NCBI RefSeq assembly: GCF_002261345.1
Contig: NZ_NEVT01000003.1
Location: forward strand, 372,001 to 436,000
Direction of reading: 5' to 3'
Length of the DNA stretch: 64,000 bases
Source of the DNA: Bordetella genomosp. 2
Lineage (GTDB): Bacteria > Pseudomonadota > Gammaproteobacteria > Burkholderiales > Burkholderiaceae_B
This document shows, one piece after another, positions 33,364-42,948 of the stretch (positions are counted from its first letter, which is position 1; every line of letters begins with the position of its first letter). Below the pieces are notes generated by a model. The model was not told the origin of the DNA. It searched no databases and was given only the letters and a program-made list of their open reading frames with translations. Made by a program: the position numbers and the translations under genes.

Positions 33364-34746
33364 ATGGACCGGCCGTCATCGCTCACCTGCCTCGATACGC
33401 TGCTGCGCGGCGTCGAGCGCCGCTACCGCTTGCCGGACCTGCCTCCCGACAGCGGCGGGGGGCCGCGCGGCGACACGGCCACCGCGCTCGCGCTGGCGAT
33501 CGAACGGGTCCGTCAGGAAATCGCGCGCGGCGCCATTCCGGACGCGGCCCGGCAACGCCAATTCGTCGCATTGCTGCAGCAATTGATTCGCGATGCCATG
33601 CGCGCGGAACAGGGCGACCCGGTGTTCCAGGCCATGGTGCTGCGGCATGCGGCGCCGCAGGTGCGCGAATACGCATCGCTGTCGGCCCATGCCGGGCAGT
33701 ATCGCCGCGCCGTCCATGGCGCCGTCAACACCATTGCCCATCCGGCCAAGCAACAGCGCATGCCGCCGGGCCGCTTGCGCGACGCCCTGGCGCGCTTGCA
33801 CGGGGCGGCGTCGGCGGCGGCCTGGACGGCGCTGGCCGACGCCGCGCACGGCATCCTGGCGATGCCGGAACTGGCCGCCGAGCCCGCCATCGCGCAGGGC
33901 CTGGAACGCCTGCTGGCCGAGCCCGCCCTGGGCCGCCTGCAGCGGCTCGACGCCTTGGCGTCCGATGCGCTGGCGCGGCAATACCAATCCCTGTGGGACC
34001 GCAACGGCCCGCGCCCGGGCAGCGATACGGCTGCCATGCAGGGCTCGGCCTCGCGGCGGCGCGGCGCCGCGGTCGAGGCGCTGGCCGCGCGCGCCCTCGA
34101 GGCGGTGGCCCGGCGGCTCGACGGCCTGGACGGCACCGGGCGGCCCTACCGGGTGGTGACGTCGATGCGCGTCCCGGCGGCAATACCGGGCGAGGCGGCG
34201 CGCGCCAAGACCGAATGGGACGCCGTCCTGCTGCGGCGGGCCGGCGCCGATGACGCCGGGGCGGCGTGGGACGTCTGCCTGTTGGTGGAGGCCAAGGCCT
34301 CGGCGGACGCTGCCGGCACCGACCTGCCGCGCCTGTTGCGCGGCCTGCGTTTGCTGGCGCACGCGGCGCCAGAGACGGTTTATTCCTTCGAAACGCGCCA
34401 GGGCGTGGTGCGCCTGCGCGGCGCTTCGCTGGCCGGGCTGCCGGACGACGCGGCCGGCCTGGCGGCAACGGTGCTGTATTGCTGCGACGCGCCGGTCGAA
34501 GCGGCGCCGCGACTGCTCAGCGCCGCCAGCCGCATGCAGCTGTTGTCCGCGCCGGCCAGCCTGGCGTTCGCCAGCGGCCTGGCGGCTGGACGGCAGGGCG
34601 ACGAGGCCGAGCTGGAGCCGGTCTGGACCGACTTGCTGCAATCGCCCCGGTGGCGGGCGGTGCTGCATCAATACCCGGCGCTGCGCCAGGCGCGGGAATT
34701 GATGGTGCATCCGGACGATTTGTTCGCTGCAGCCGGCCGCGCCTGA
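33364..34746 (+). CDS. uncharacterised protein with PD-(D/E)XK nuclease-like motif
   Basis: A 460-residue protein that I cannot assign to a named family. The first half is helical and Ala/Arg-rich. The second half has TEWDAVLLRR (D286), WDVCLLVEAKAS (D303, E309, K311), that is a D-then-E-x-K arrangement on adjacent strands as in PD-(D/E)XK nucleases, followed by a helix. ATG 33364 is the only good start near the divergent promoter; the open frame extends further upstream but overlaps the sigma gene. A DNA-processing role is a motif-based guess. It converges with the low-GC orphan at 34856. Confidence 0.75.
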   Translation: MDRPSSLTCLDTLLRGVERRYRLPDLPPDSGGGPRGDTATALALAIERVRQEIARGAIPDAARQRQFVALLQQLIRDAMRAEQGDPVFQAMVLRHAAPQVREYASLSAHAGQYRRAVHGAVNTIAHPAKQQRMPPGRLRDALARLHGAASAAAWTALADAAHGILAMPELAAEPAIAQGLERLLAEPALGRLQRLDALASDALARQYQSLWDRNGPRPGSDTAAMQGSASRRRGAAVEALAARALEAVARRLDGLDGTGRPYRVVTSMRVPAAIPGEAARAKTEWDAVLLRRAGADDAGAAWDVCLLVEAKASADAAGTDLPRLLRGLRLLAHAAPETVYSFETRQGVVRLRGASLAGLPDDAAGLAATVLYCCDAPVEAAPRLLSAASRMQLLSAPASLAFASGLAAGRQGDEAELEPVWTDLLQSPRWRAVLHQYPALRQARELMVHPDDLFAAAGRA

Positions 34747-34806
34747 CGGGCAGTTCTCGGCTTGGCGGTAGGGCGCCGGCATGGTCGGCGAACGCTTGGG
34801 GTGGTA

Positions 34807-34833
34807 CTGTCCAGAGAGCTGGGACACAGTGTC
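34807..34833. repeat. imperfect inverted repeat at the edge of the low-GC segment
   Basis: ACTGTCCAG and CTGGGACACAGT flank a short AGAG loop; the arms pair with small bulges. It lies where base composition drops. It could be an insertion-sequence end remnant or the terminator of the converging genes. No matching copy was found at the other edge (36182-36236). Confidence 0.25.
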
Positions 34834-34855
34834 TTGGCTGCGGGTAACTCATGCT

Positions 34856-36181
34856 TCATCTGCTCTGGCGGTTCAGCATGTGAAGCAACCGGTTTTTATC
34901 CTCGTTCAGGACATCTTCAACCGTCGATACGGATCGTCGTTGCGCGCGCAATTCAAAGGCCTTCGGGCTGAAAATGTCTTCCAGGCTGTCCATGCGCTTG
35001 CCGCCTACTCTGTTGCCCAACCACTCTGCGATGTCGTGGTCGAAGAAGGGGAATGACTGCATTGTGGGCCGATGGACGGCCAGGGCCCTGAGCTGGGTGG
35101 TGCGCAGCATATCTACCACGTCGCCGTCGAATGTGAGCAGTTCGGCCAGGTAGAAATCAAAATTGGGTTCCTTATGAGGATTGACGGCACACAGTTGGTC
35201 GAGAGCCCGGGGAATGTAGAGATCCCAGGCACAGTTTCGCAGGAGGGCCAACGGATCGGGGTGGTTTTGTAGGGAATTGAGTTTGTGCACAATCCGCGCC
35301 TGCGTGTTGCGGGCAAGGATGTCTCCGCAGACGATGAGTTCGCGCAGTGCTATGGTGGAAAGCGCTTCGTGCATGAAGGTGATAAGTTCCGCGAGCTTGT
35401 GCTGCGGAGATTTCCTGGACCCGAGAACCAATAATTGGGTACGCACCAACATTGCCTCCATCATGTTCACTTGTTGGTTGATTCCCTGCGCTAAGCCACT
35501 GTCCAGATCTTGCTGAAAATCGTCCAGGATTGCGGTCGCCATGAATTCCGCCTGATCGCGGAATCGGTTGCGATAGCGTTGGCCCCATTCAACGGTCAAG
35601 GGGCCACCGGTGGCATTTAACGCGTGGACCGCCGCGATGGTTTGTGTGCAACTTTTGATTGTTGCCTCGGTCCAGTTGCGTTGCGACTCCCAGAGGTAGA
35701 GTGTGAAGTTCAGATGTCCCAGGCGCTCGCCGAGTTTGTTGATCCAATCTGCCCCTTCCCGCGCTCGTTGGCTTACGTTCGCTTGATATGCGATCGCCCG
35801 GATATAGCTGGCTGCATTGGAATCGATGAACACGGCGGAGCCGCTGCGAATTGGGACAGAGGCGGACTTGCCTTGTGCGACGAACGGCGCGTCCATAATC
35901 CACAATGAGCGTCCGCGGAACACGGAACCGATGAATCCGGATTCGCCAAGGGGGAGATTGAGTAGCTTGATTGACCCAACGTCCGACATGTCGGCAAAAA
36001 TAATCTGCCAGTCTGCAAGCTCGTCGATACTGCGCTCGAAACACTGGTGCGCTTCAAGCGCGTTGGCTGCGGAGCAAACTTCGCGTGCTGCCATCTGGGC
36101 AACGACATGAGGTACAGCGGACATGGAGAGCCAGGGAGATCGGGACAATGATTGCCAGATCTTACCCAAACCTTCAATCAC
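34856..36181 (-). CDS. low-GC orphan protein, probably horizontally acquired
   Basis: A 441-residue protein with no family that I recognise. GTG 36181 is the furthest start (ATG 36124 is the next). Base composition is far below the neighbours: two sampled 60-base lines inside have 31 and 30 G+C, versus 50 in a sample from the adjoining ligase gene. It is rich in Gln, Asn and Ser for this genome. The segment SAVFIDSNAASYI (D120, N122) resembles the first acidic strand of PIN-like nucleases, but the remaining motifs are not clear. It sits between a MaoC gene and the PD-(D/E)XK-like gene. Confidence 0.75.
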   Translation of the reverse strand: MIEGLGKIWQSLSRSPWLSMSAVPHVVAQMAAREVCSAANALEAHQCFERSIDELADWQIIFADMSDVGSIKLLNLPLGESGFIGSVFRGRSLWIMDAPFVAQGKSASVPIRSGSAVFIDSNAASYIRAIAYQANVSQRAREGADWINKLGERLGHLNFTLYLWESQRNWTEATIKSCTQTIAAVHALNATGGPLTVEWGQRYRNRFRDQAEFMATAILDDFQQDLDSGLAQGINQQVNMMEAMLVRTQLLVLGSRKSPQHKLAELITFMHEALSTIALRELIVCGDILARNTQARIVHKLNSLQNHPDPLALLRNCAWDLYIPRALDQLCAVNPHKEPNFDFYLAELLTFDGDVVDMLRTTQLRALAVHRPTMQSFPFFDHDIAEWLGNRVGGKRMDSLEDIFSPKAFELRAQRRSVSTVEDVLNEDKNRLLHMLNRQSR

Positions 36182-36236
36182 GATACCGCTTGATTAAATA
36201 GCGATCTTGTCGCTTTTCGCGCTGCGGCGTCTGGCG

Positions 36237-36686
36237 TCACTTCTTCAACACCAGCACCTCGCTGCAGCCGTCCTGCACCGTGTCGCCGTGCTGGTTCACC
36301 AGCCTGAGCCGCCGATCCACCGCGCCGACGCGCGCGCTGGCGCCGGGCTTGACGGCCAGGATCTCCAGTACCAGGTGCAGCGTGTCGCCCACGAAGATGG
36401 GCTTCTCGAATTTCCATTCGCGCAGCGACAGCATCGCCACCACCGAGCGATGAAAGATGCCCAGTTCGTGCATCATGCCGGTGGCGATCGCGATGCCCAG
36501 CGCGCCATGCACCAGACGCTGCCCATACTTGGTGCCTGCCGCGTATACCTGGTCGGCATGGATCGGATTCCAGTCGCCCGACAGCATCGAGAACATCGTC
36601 AGGTCGGCCTCGGTAATGGTGCGGGCGCCGCTTTCGAACGCCTGGCCGGCGTGGAAGTCTTCGAAGTACAGGGAATGGGAGCTCAT
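36237..36686 (-). CDS. MaoC-family dehydratase
   Basis: A 149-residue single hot-dog enoyl-CoA hydratase. The motif SGDWNPIHAD (about residues 36-45) with Asp and His, then GQRLVHGALGIAIATGM, is the MaoC hydratase signature. ATG 36686 is used; the preceding codon is GTG. It is last in a leftward operon with a Liv-type importer and an acyl-CoA ligase, so it should hydrate the CoA thioester of the imported acid at the 2,3-bond. Confidence 0.93.
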   Translation of the reverse strand: MSSHSLYFEDFHAGQAFESGARTITEADLTMFSMLSGDWNPIHADQVYAAGTKYGQRLVHGALGIAIATGMMHELGIFHRSVVAMLSLREWKFEKPIFVGDTLHLVLEILAVKPGASARVGAVDRRLRLVNQHGDTVQDGCSEVLVLKK

Positions 36687-36713
36687 CACGGTTCGGGCGG
36701 GGCGGGCCGGGCG

Positions 36714-38333
36714 TCAGGCCGGCGTTTCCTGTTGCAGGCGTTCCTCGGCCATCTGGCGCAGGCGCGCCCGCTGGATCTTGAAGCCGTTGGCGCTGGCGGC
36801 GGTGGGGAACTCGTCCACCAGCCACAGGCGGGCCGGCACCTTGAAGGGCGCCAGCGCGGCGCGCAGCGGCGCCAGCAGCGCCTCGGGCGTCGCGCCGGGC
36901 TCGGCGATGACGAAGGCCGCCGCGCGCGGCTGGCCGTCCAGCTCGATGCCGACCACCTGGGCGTTGCGCACGCCGGGTTGCCGGGCCAGGGCGTGCTCGA
37001 TCTCGGCCGGGTCGACCAGGTAGCCGCCCAGCCGCAGCGCGTCGCCCATGCGGGCCAGGTAGACGAAACTGCCGTCCGGGCGCAAATAGCCCAGGTCGCC
37101 GGTGCGGAAGTAGCCATCGGGCGTCATGGCCTGCGCGGTGGCATCGGGGTTGTCGAGGTAGCCGATGAAGTTGCCCGGTGCGCGGATCTCGATCTCGCCC
37201 TGTTCGCCGGGCCGGCATGGCGCGCCGCTGGCGGGGTCGCGCACCCGCACTTGCGCCGCTGCGCCGGCCGCCGGGCAGCCACCGCCGAGGGCGCGCTCGG
37301 CCACCGGCAACCCGGCGGCCTGCAGCGCGAACAGCGCCTGCACTTCGCTGGAACCGTACAGGCCGCGCAGCGGCAGGCCGCGTTGTTGCAGGCGCTCGAC
37401 CAGCTCCACCGCGCCCGGGCTGAACGTGGCGAAGCCGAACACCCGGGCATCCGGGAACGGCCGCGCGCCGGGCGCCTCGTCGGCAATGCGGCGCAGCATC
37501 TCGTCGCTGCCGAACAGGTGCGTGATGCGCTCCTCGCGCAACAGCCGGGCGGCCCGTGGCGCATCGAACAGGTCCATCATGACGATCGGCGCGCCGGCCT
37601 CGAGAGCGGCCAGCGCGCCGTTCAGGCCGAACACGCCGCACAGCGGCAGGGCGGCCAGCAGCCGCGCATCCGGCTCGCGCAAGCCGTAGGAGGCGGCTAC
37701 ACAACGGGTGTGCGCAGCCAGCGTGGCGGCGCTGTGCATGACCAGCTTGGGTCCCTTGGTGGTGCCCGAGGTGGTGAACAGGATGACTTCGCGCGCCGGG
37801 TCGGCGGCGTCGGCCGGCGTCGCGGCGGCCACGGCCGGGTCATCGAGGTCGAACGCCACGGTGCGGCGCCCGCAGATGGGGGCGGGCGCGGCGCTGCCCG
37901 GGTCGACCAGGGCGATGCATTCCAGGTCGGGCAGGGCGGCCGGGTCCACCCCGGCCAGCACGGCGGGGAAGTCGATCTTGCGGAATGATGGCTGCATCAG
38001 CAGCATGCGGGCGCGCGAGCGCGCCAGGATGTATTCCAGCTCGGCGCTGCGGTAGCGGGTGTTGATGGCCACCAGCGTGGCGCCGCGCTGCGCCAGGCCG
38101 AACAGCAGGGCCAGCCATTCGCGCCGGTTGGCCAGCCAGACCGCGACCTTGTCGCCCGGCCCGATGCCCTGGGCGGCCAGCCATTGCCCCGCGCGCTGGC
38201 ACAAGTGGTGGAAGTCGCGATAAGTCAGCGCGCCGGCTTCGTCGATCAGCGCGGTGTCCCCGGGCCGCGCCCGCAGGTGCGCGGCGTACAGGTCCGCCAG
38301 GCGCGCGGGCGCCGGCGCGGCGGTTTCAGGCAT
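36714..38333 (-). CDS. AMP-binding acyl-CoA ligase
   Basis: A 539-residue adenylate-forming enzyme. The P-loop is FTTSGTTKGPKL (about residues 190-201), the acceptor motif YGSSEVQALF, and the hinge GYFRTGDLGYL. The C-terminal catalytic lysine lies in SANGFKIQRARL. ATG 38331-38333 overlaps the livF-like stop by one base. Genetic coupling to a branched-chain-type importer suggests that it activates the transported carboxylate to its CoA ester. The substrate cannot be read. Confidence 0.92.
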   Translation of the reverse strand: MPETAAPAPARLADLYAAHLRARPGDTALIDEAGALTYRDFHHLCQRAGQWLAAQGIGPGDKVAVWLANRREWLALLFGLAQRGATLVAINTRYRSAELEYILARSRARMLLMQPSFRKIDFPAVLAGVDPAALPDLECIALVDPGSAAPAPICGRRTVAFDLDDPAVAAATPADAADPAREVILFTTSGTTKGPKLVMHSAATLAAHTRCVAASYGLREPDARLLAALPLCGVFGLNGALAALEAGAPIVMMDLFDAPRAARLLREERITHLFGSDEMLRRIADEAPGARPFPDARVFGFATFSPGAVELVERLQQRGLPLRGLYGSSEVQALFALQAAGLPVAERALGGGCPAAGAAAQVRVRDPASGAPCRPGEQGEIEIRAPGNFIGYLDNPDATAQAMTPDGYFRTGDLGYLRPDGSFVYLARMGDALRLGGYLVDPAEIEHALARQPGVRNAQVVGIELDGQPRAAAFVIAEPGATPEALLAPLRAALAPFKVPARLWLVDEFPTAASANGFKIQRARLRQMAEERLQQETPA

Positions 38334-39051
38334 CAGTACAGCTCCATCAGGTCGGTATTGTCGGCAAAGTCGGCTGGCACGCCGGCGCGGATCAGCGCGC
38401 CGGACTTCATCACGATGACGCGGTCGGCGATCTTCAAGGCCTCGCGCACGTTCTGCTCCACAATCAGGATGGACATGCCGCGTTCCTGCTGCAGCGCGCG
38501 CACCGGGCCCATCAGGTCCTGGAACAGCTTGGGCGCCAGGCCGATCGAGGGTTCGTCCAGCAGCAGGCAGCGCGGCTGGCTGAGCAGGGCGCGGCCGAGC
38601 GACACCATCTGCTGCTGGCCGCCCGACAGGGTGCCGGCGCGCTGGCCGTAGAACTTGCGCAGGGCCGGCAGCACCTCCATCACCCAGTCCAGCCGCGCCG
38701 CGTGCTCATGCTTGGGCACGCCGGCCGACCACAGGCCCAGCCGCATGGTCTCGGCCACGGTCAGGCCCGGGAAGATGCCGCGCCCTTCGGGCACCATCGA
38801 AATGCCGGCGGCGGCCAGGCGCCGCGGATCGGGCCGCGCCACTTCGACGCCGTCGAGCAGCACGCTGCCGGCCTGCGGGACGAGCAGGCCGAACAGGGCC
38901 TTCAGCAAGGTCGATTTGCCGGCGCCGTTGTGGCCGATCAGGCACAGCACTTCGTTGGCGTCGAGGCGGACGTCCAGGCCGTCGAGCACCGGCCGGCCGC
39001 CATAGCCGGCGCGCAGGCCGCGCGCTTCCAGGACAGCGGGTGCGGCGGGGC

Positions 39052-39055
<4 letters not shown>
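38333..39055 (-). CDS. Liv-type ABC transporter ATP-binding protein (LivF-like)
   Basis: A 240-residue ATPase with Walker A GHNGAGKST, signature LSGGQQQMVSLGRAL and Walker B CLLLDEPSIGL, plus the LivF-type MSILIVEQNV end region. It pairs with the LivG-like ATPase encoded upstream (four-base ATGA overlap). It energises import by the LivH/LivM-like permease pair. ATG 39053-39055 is used. Confidence 0.95.
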
Positions 39056-39794
<739 letters not shown>

Positions 39795-39798
<4 letters not shown>

Positions 39799-40679
39799 GC
39801 GCCGTCTCCCTTGCGGCGGCCGCCCACCAGGCCGCCCGGCCGGTACATCATCAGCAGCACCATGATGGCGCCGTAGACGATCTGCTGCACGGTGCCCAGC
39901 TCGGCGGGCGGCAGGAAGGGCAGGTAGGTCAGCGCGGCCGGCAGCAGCATCAGCAGCGCCGCCCCGATGAGCGGGCCGAACACCGTGCCGGTGCCGCCGA
40001 TGATGACCATGGCCATCAGCAGGATGGAGGTTTCCAGCATGAAGCCTTCGACGTTGACGAAGCTCATGTAGAAGGCATAGATGGCGCCGGCCACCGCCGC
40101 CAGGCCGGCCGACACGGCGACCGACAGGGTCTTGATGGCGGCCACCCATTTGCCGGCCGCCTGGGCGGCCGATTCGCTGTCGCGGATGGCCATCAGGCTG
40201 CGTCCGAAGCTGCCGCGCAGCAGCGCCGTGGTGATGAGCAGCACGGCGGCCAGGCCGGCCGCCGCCAGCGCCAGGAACTCGGCCGGGGTGGCCAGGGCGT
40301 GGCCGAAGATCGTCGGCGGCGGGATGCCCACCAGCCCGCCCAGGCCGCCGGTGACGCCCTTCCATTCGGAGAACACGGTGACGCCGATCACCTGCAGGCC
40401 CAGCGACGCCGCCACGAAGTATTCGCCGCGCACCCGCAGCGCCGGCAGCGCCAGCGCCATGGACAGCACGGCCGACACCAGCACCGCGCCGCCGATGCAC
40501 AGCAGCAGCGAGTCGCTGAAGTGCATGGCGATGTTGGCCGCGGTATAGGCGCCGACGCCGAAGAAGATGGCGTGGGCCAGCGAGAAAATGCCCGCGTACC
40601 CCATGATGAAATTGAGCGTCACCGCCAGCATGGCGTTGATGCAGAACAGCACGGCAATGTTTTGCAGGTAGGCCAGCAT
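39795..40679 (-). CDS. Liv-type ABC transporter permease (LivM-like)
   Basis: A 294-residue inner-membrane permease with about eight to ten hydrophobic segments. GYAGIFSLAHAIFFGVGAY and the cytoplasmic EAA-like loop RGSFGRSLMAIRDSESAAQ are typical of LivM. ATG 40677-40679 lies 20 bases after the LivH-like stop. It forms the channel with LivH. Confidence 0.94.
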
Positions 40680-40699
40680 GCGTTGCCTCTGTCGGATGG

Positions 40700-41572
40700 C
40701 TACGAGGCCACGGCGCGGCCGAACACGCCGCCGGGCCGGAACAGGATGAACAGGAACAGCACTACGAAGGTGACCGCTTCGCTCCATTGCGGGTCGATCC
40801 AGGCCAGTGAGAGGTTCTCCGCCATGCCCAGCAGCAGCCCGGCCACGGCCGCGCCGCGCAGGCTGCCCACGCCGCCGACGATGGTGGCGGCGATGCTGAT
40901 CAGCATGACGTGATGGCCCATGGCCGGGTTCAGCCCGGACGTGGCCGCGGTCAGGATCGCCGCCGGCACCGCCAGCAGCGAGCCGATCAGGAACACATAC
41001 TGCGACAGCCGCCGCGGGGTCAGCCCGTAAACGCGCACCAGCTCCGGGTTCTCGCCCAGCGCGCGCAGGGCCAGGCCCAGGTTGGTGCGCGTCAGCAGCC
41101 ATTGCAGCGCGCCGAACGCCAGCAGCGCGCACAGCACCGCCACCGCCGCCATCGGCGCCACGTACAGGCCGGGCAGCAGTTCCACGCTTTTGCTCAGCGG
41201 CGTGGGCACCGTGACCAGGCCGCGGCCGAAACCGATGGTGATCAGGTTCTGCACCACGATGGCCAGCCCGAACGAGGCGACGAACACGGTGAAGAACGCG
41301 CCTTCGTGGCGCTGGATGGCGGCGTATACGTAGCGGTCGACCAGCACGCCGAACAGGGCGGCGGCCGCGGCCGCGCCCAGCGCGGCCAGCGGCCAGGCCC
41401 AGCCCAATGCGGTGTACAGCTCGTAGAACACGAAGCCGGCCAGGGTGAACGCGGCGCCGTGGGCCACGTGGAAGACGCGGGTCGTGCCGAAGATCAGCGA
41501 GAAACCCGCCGCGATCAGGGCATACAGGGCGCCGGTCTGGATACCGTTGATGAACAGCTGGACGAACAGCAT
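40700..41572 (-). CDS. Liv-type ABC transporter permease (LivH-like)
   Basis: A 290-residue permease starting MLFVQLFINGIQTGALYALI, the LivH hallmark, with several membrane segments and the loop RTNLGLALRALGENPELVRVYG. Second gene of the importer operon, 28 bases after the binding-protein gene. Partner of the LivM-like permease. Confidence 0.95.
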   Translation of the reverse strand: MLFVQLFINGIQTGALYALIAAGFSLIFGTTRVFHVAHGAAFTLAGFVFYELYTALGWAWPLAALGAAAAAALFGVLVDRYVYAAIQRHEGAFFTVFVASFGLAIVVQNLITIGFGRGLVTVPTPLSKSVELLPGLYVAPMAAVAVLCALLAFGALQWLLTRTNLGLALRALGENPELVRVYGLTPRRLSQYVFLIGSLLAVPAAILTAATSGLNPAMGHHVMLISIAATIVGGVGSLRGAAVAGLLLGMAENLSLAWIDPQWSEAVTFVVLFLFILFRPGGVFGRAVAS

Positions 41573-41600
41573 GGCGGCTGCGGGCGTGGCGGCGCCGCGT

Positions 41601-42722
41601 TTATTGCGCCACGTCGGCGACCGGCCGGGCGCCGTTCTCGCCGATCTGGTTGATCTGGATCGGCGCCTTGATGGTGCCGTCCTCGGCGAACGACACGGTC
41701 GCGCCCACGAATTCGAAGGTTGGCGTGGCCTTGCGCTGCGCCAGCAGGTTCTCGCCGGTGACCGGCTTGCCGGCTTTCTCGAGCGCGGCGGCCAGCACGG
41801 CGAAGGTGCGCACGGCGTTGTAGTAGTTCAGCACGTACATGTTGGGTGCCTTGCCGTGCTGCTTCTTGTAGTCCTCCAGCATGCGCTGCGTGATGTCGTC
41901 CTGCTTGTCCCAGTCGACCTTCTGGCTGGTGAAGAGCGCGCCGCGCGATTCGGGCAGGCCCAGGGTCGAGGGAATGGCGAAGGCCGAGTAGCTGACGATC
42001 TGCTGCGATACGCCGTTGTCGCGCAGCTGCTTGACGATCTGCCCCTGCTGGCTGCCGTACGAGGCGATATACACGGCGTCGGGCTTGACGTCGCGCACGC
42101 GCGCGGCGATGCCGGAGAACTGCTGGGCGGTGGCGGGCACCGAGAAGCTGCCCGCCAGCTCGCCGCCGGCCTTGCCGAGCGCGGCTTCCAGCTCCTTGAC
42201 CACCGACTGGCCCAGCGGGTCGTCCACGTAGACCAGGGCGATGCGCTTGATGCCGCGCTCCTTGACCAGGTAGGGCACCATGGCGCGCACTTCGAAGTCC
42301 ACCAGCGGGATGGTGTTCCAGAAATAATCGCCCAGCTCCGCCAGGTCGGGCCCGACGCCGCCGCCGTTGACCATCACCGTCTTGCTGCGCGTGCCGACCG
42401 GGGCGATGGCCTTCGACACGCCGGTGAAGGCGCTCAGCACGAACGGCACCTTGGCGACGTTGACCAGTTTGTTCATGCCGATGACGCCCTGCATGGGCAG
42501 GGCCTGGCTGTCTTCGTACACGATGGACAGCTTGCCCGACAGCATCTTGGACGCGTTGATGTGCTCGACCGCCAGGTTGGCGCCGGAAGAGAAGATCTGG
42601 CCGTATTCGGCATTGCTGCCGCTCATGGGCAACAGCCCGCCGATGGCCAGGTCGGCGGCGGCGGCCTGCGACGTCAGAATCAGGCCTTGGCACAGCGCCA
42701 GGCCGGCAAGCAGCTTCTTCAT
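41601..42722 (-). CDS. Liv-type ABC transporter substrate-binding protein
   Basis: A 373-residue periplasmic binding protein of the Leu/Ile/Val (Peripla_BP_6) family. Start MKKLLAGLALCQGLILTSQA gives a signal peptide cleaved after AAAA. The mature domain begins DLAIGGLLPMSGSNAEYGQ. An upstream in-frame ATG (42746) is unlikely because it would spoil the signal. Given the downstream ligase and MaoC hydratase, the ligand is more likely an aromatic or branched carboxylic acid than an amino acid. It is first of the leftward operon to 36237. Confidence 0.94.
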   Translation of the reverse strand: MKKLLAGLALCQGLILTSQAAAADLAIGGLLPMSGSNAEYGQIFSSGANLAVEHINASKMLSGKLSIVYEDSQALPMQGVIGMNKLVNVAKVPFVLSAFTGVSKAIAPVGTRSKTVMVNGGGVGPDLAELGDYFWNTIPLVDFEVRAMVPYLVKERGIKRIALVYVDDPLGQSVVKELEAALGKAGGELAGSFSVPATAQQFSGIAARVRDVKPDAVYIASYGSQQGQIVKQLRDNGVSQQIVSYSAFAIPSTLGLPESRGALFTSQKVDWDKQDDITQRMLEDYKKQHGKAPNMYVLNYYNAVRTFAVLAAALEKAGKPVTGENLLAQRKATPTFEFVGATVSFAEDGTIKAPIQINQIGENGARPVADVAQ

Positions 42723-42948
42723 GAATGTCTCCACACGGGGCGTCATTATTGTGCGCCGCAACGCCGTGCCGGACGGGCGGGCGGCTTGGAAAATGCTAGC
42801 CATTCCCCCTGGCCGAACCTATTCGGATTTGCTTAACGCCGGGTTTTCCCGTGTGGATTGGCGTCCAGCGGCGGGTGCGCGGCGGAAGTTTTGTTGGTCA
42901 AATAAGCCCCGGCGGCCGGGACAATGGCCAAAGAAGGAAGGGAGGCGC

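Noticed and set aside
36207-37988. Long plus-strand frame opposite the MaoC and ligase genes
   Set aside because: Antisense shadow with low-complexity translation.
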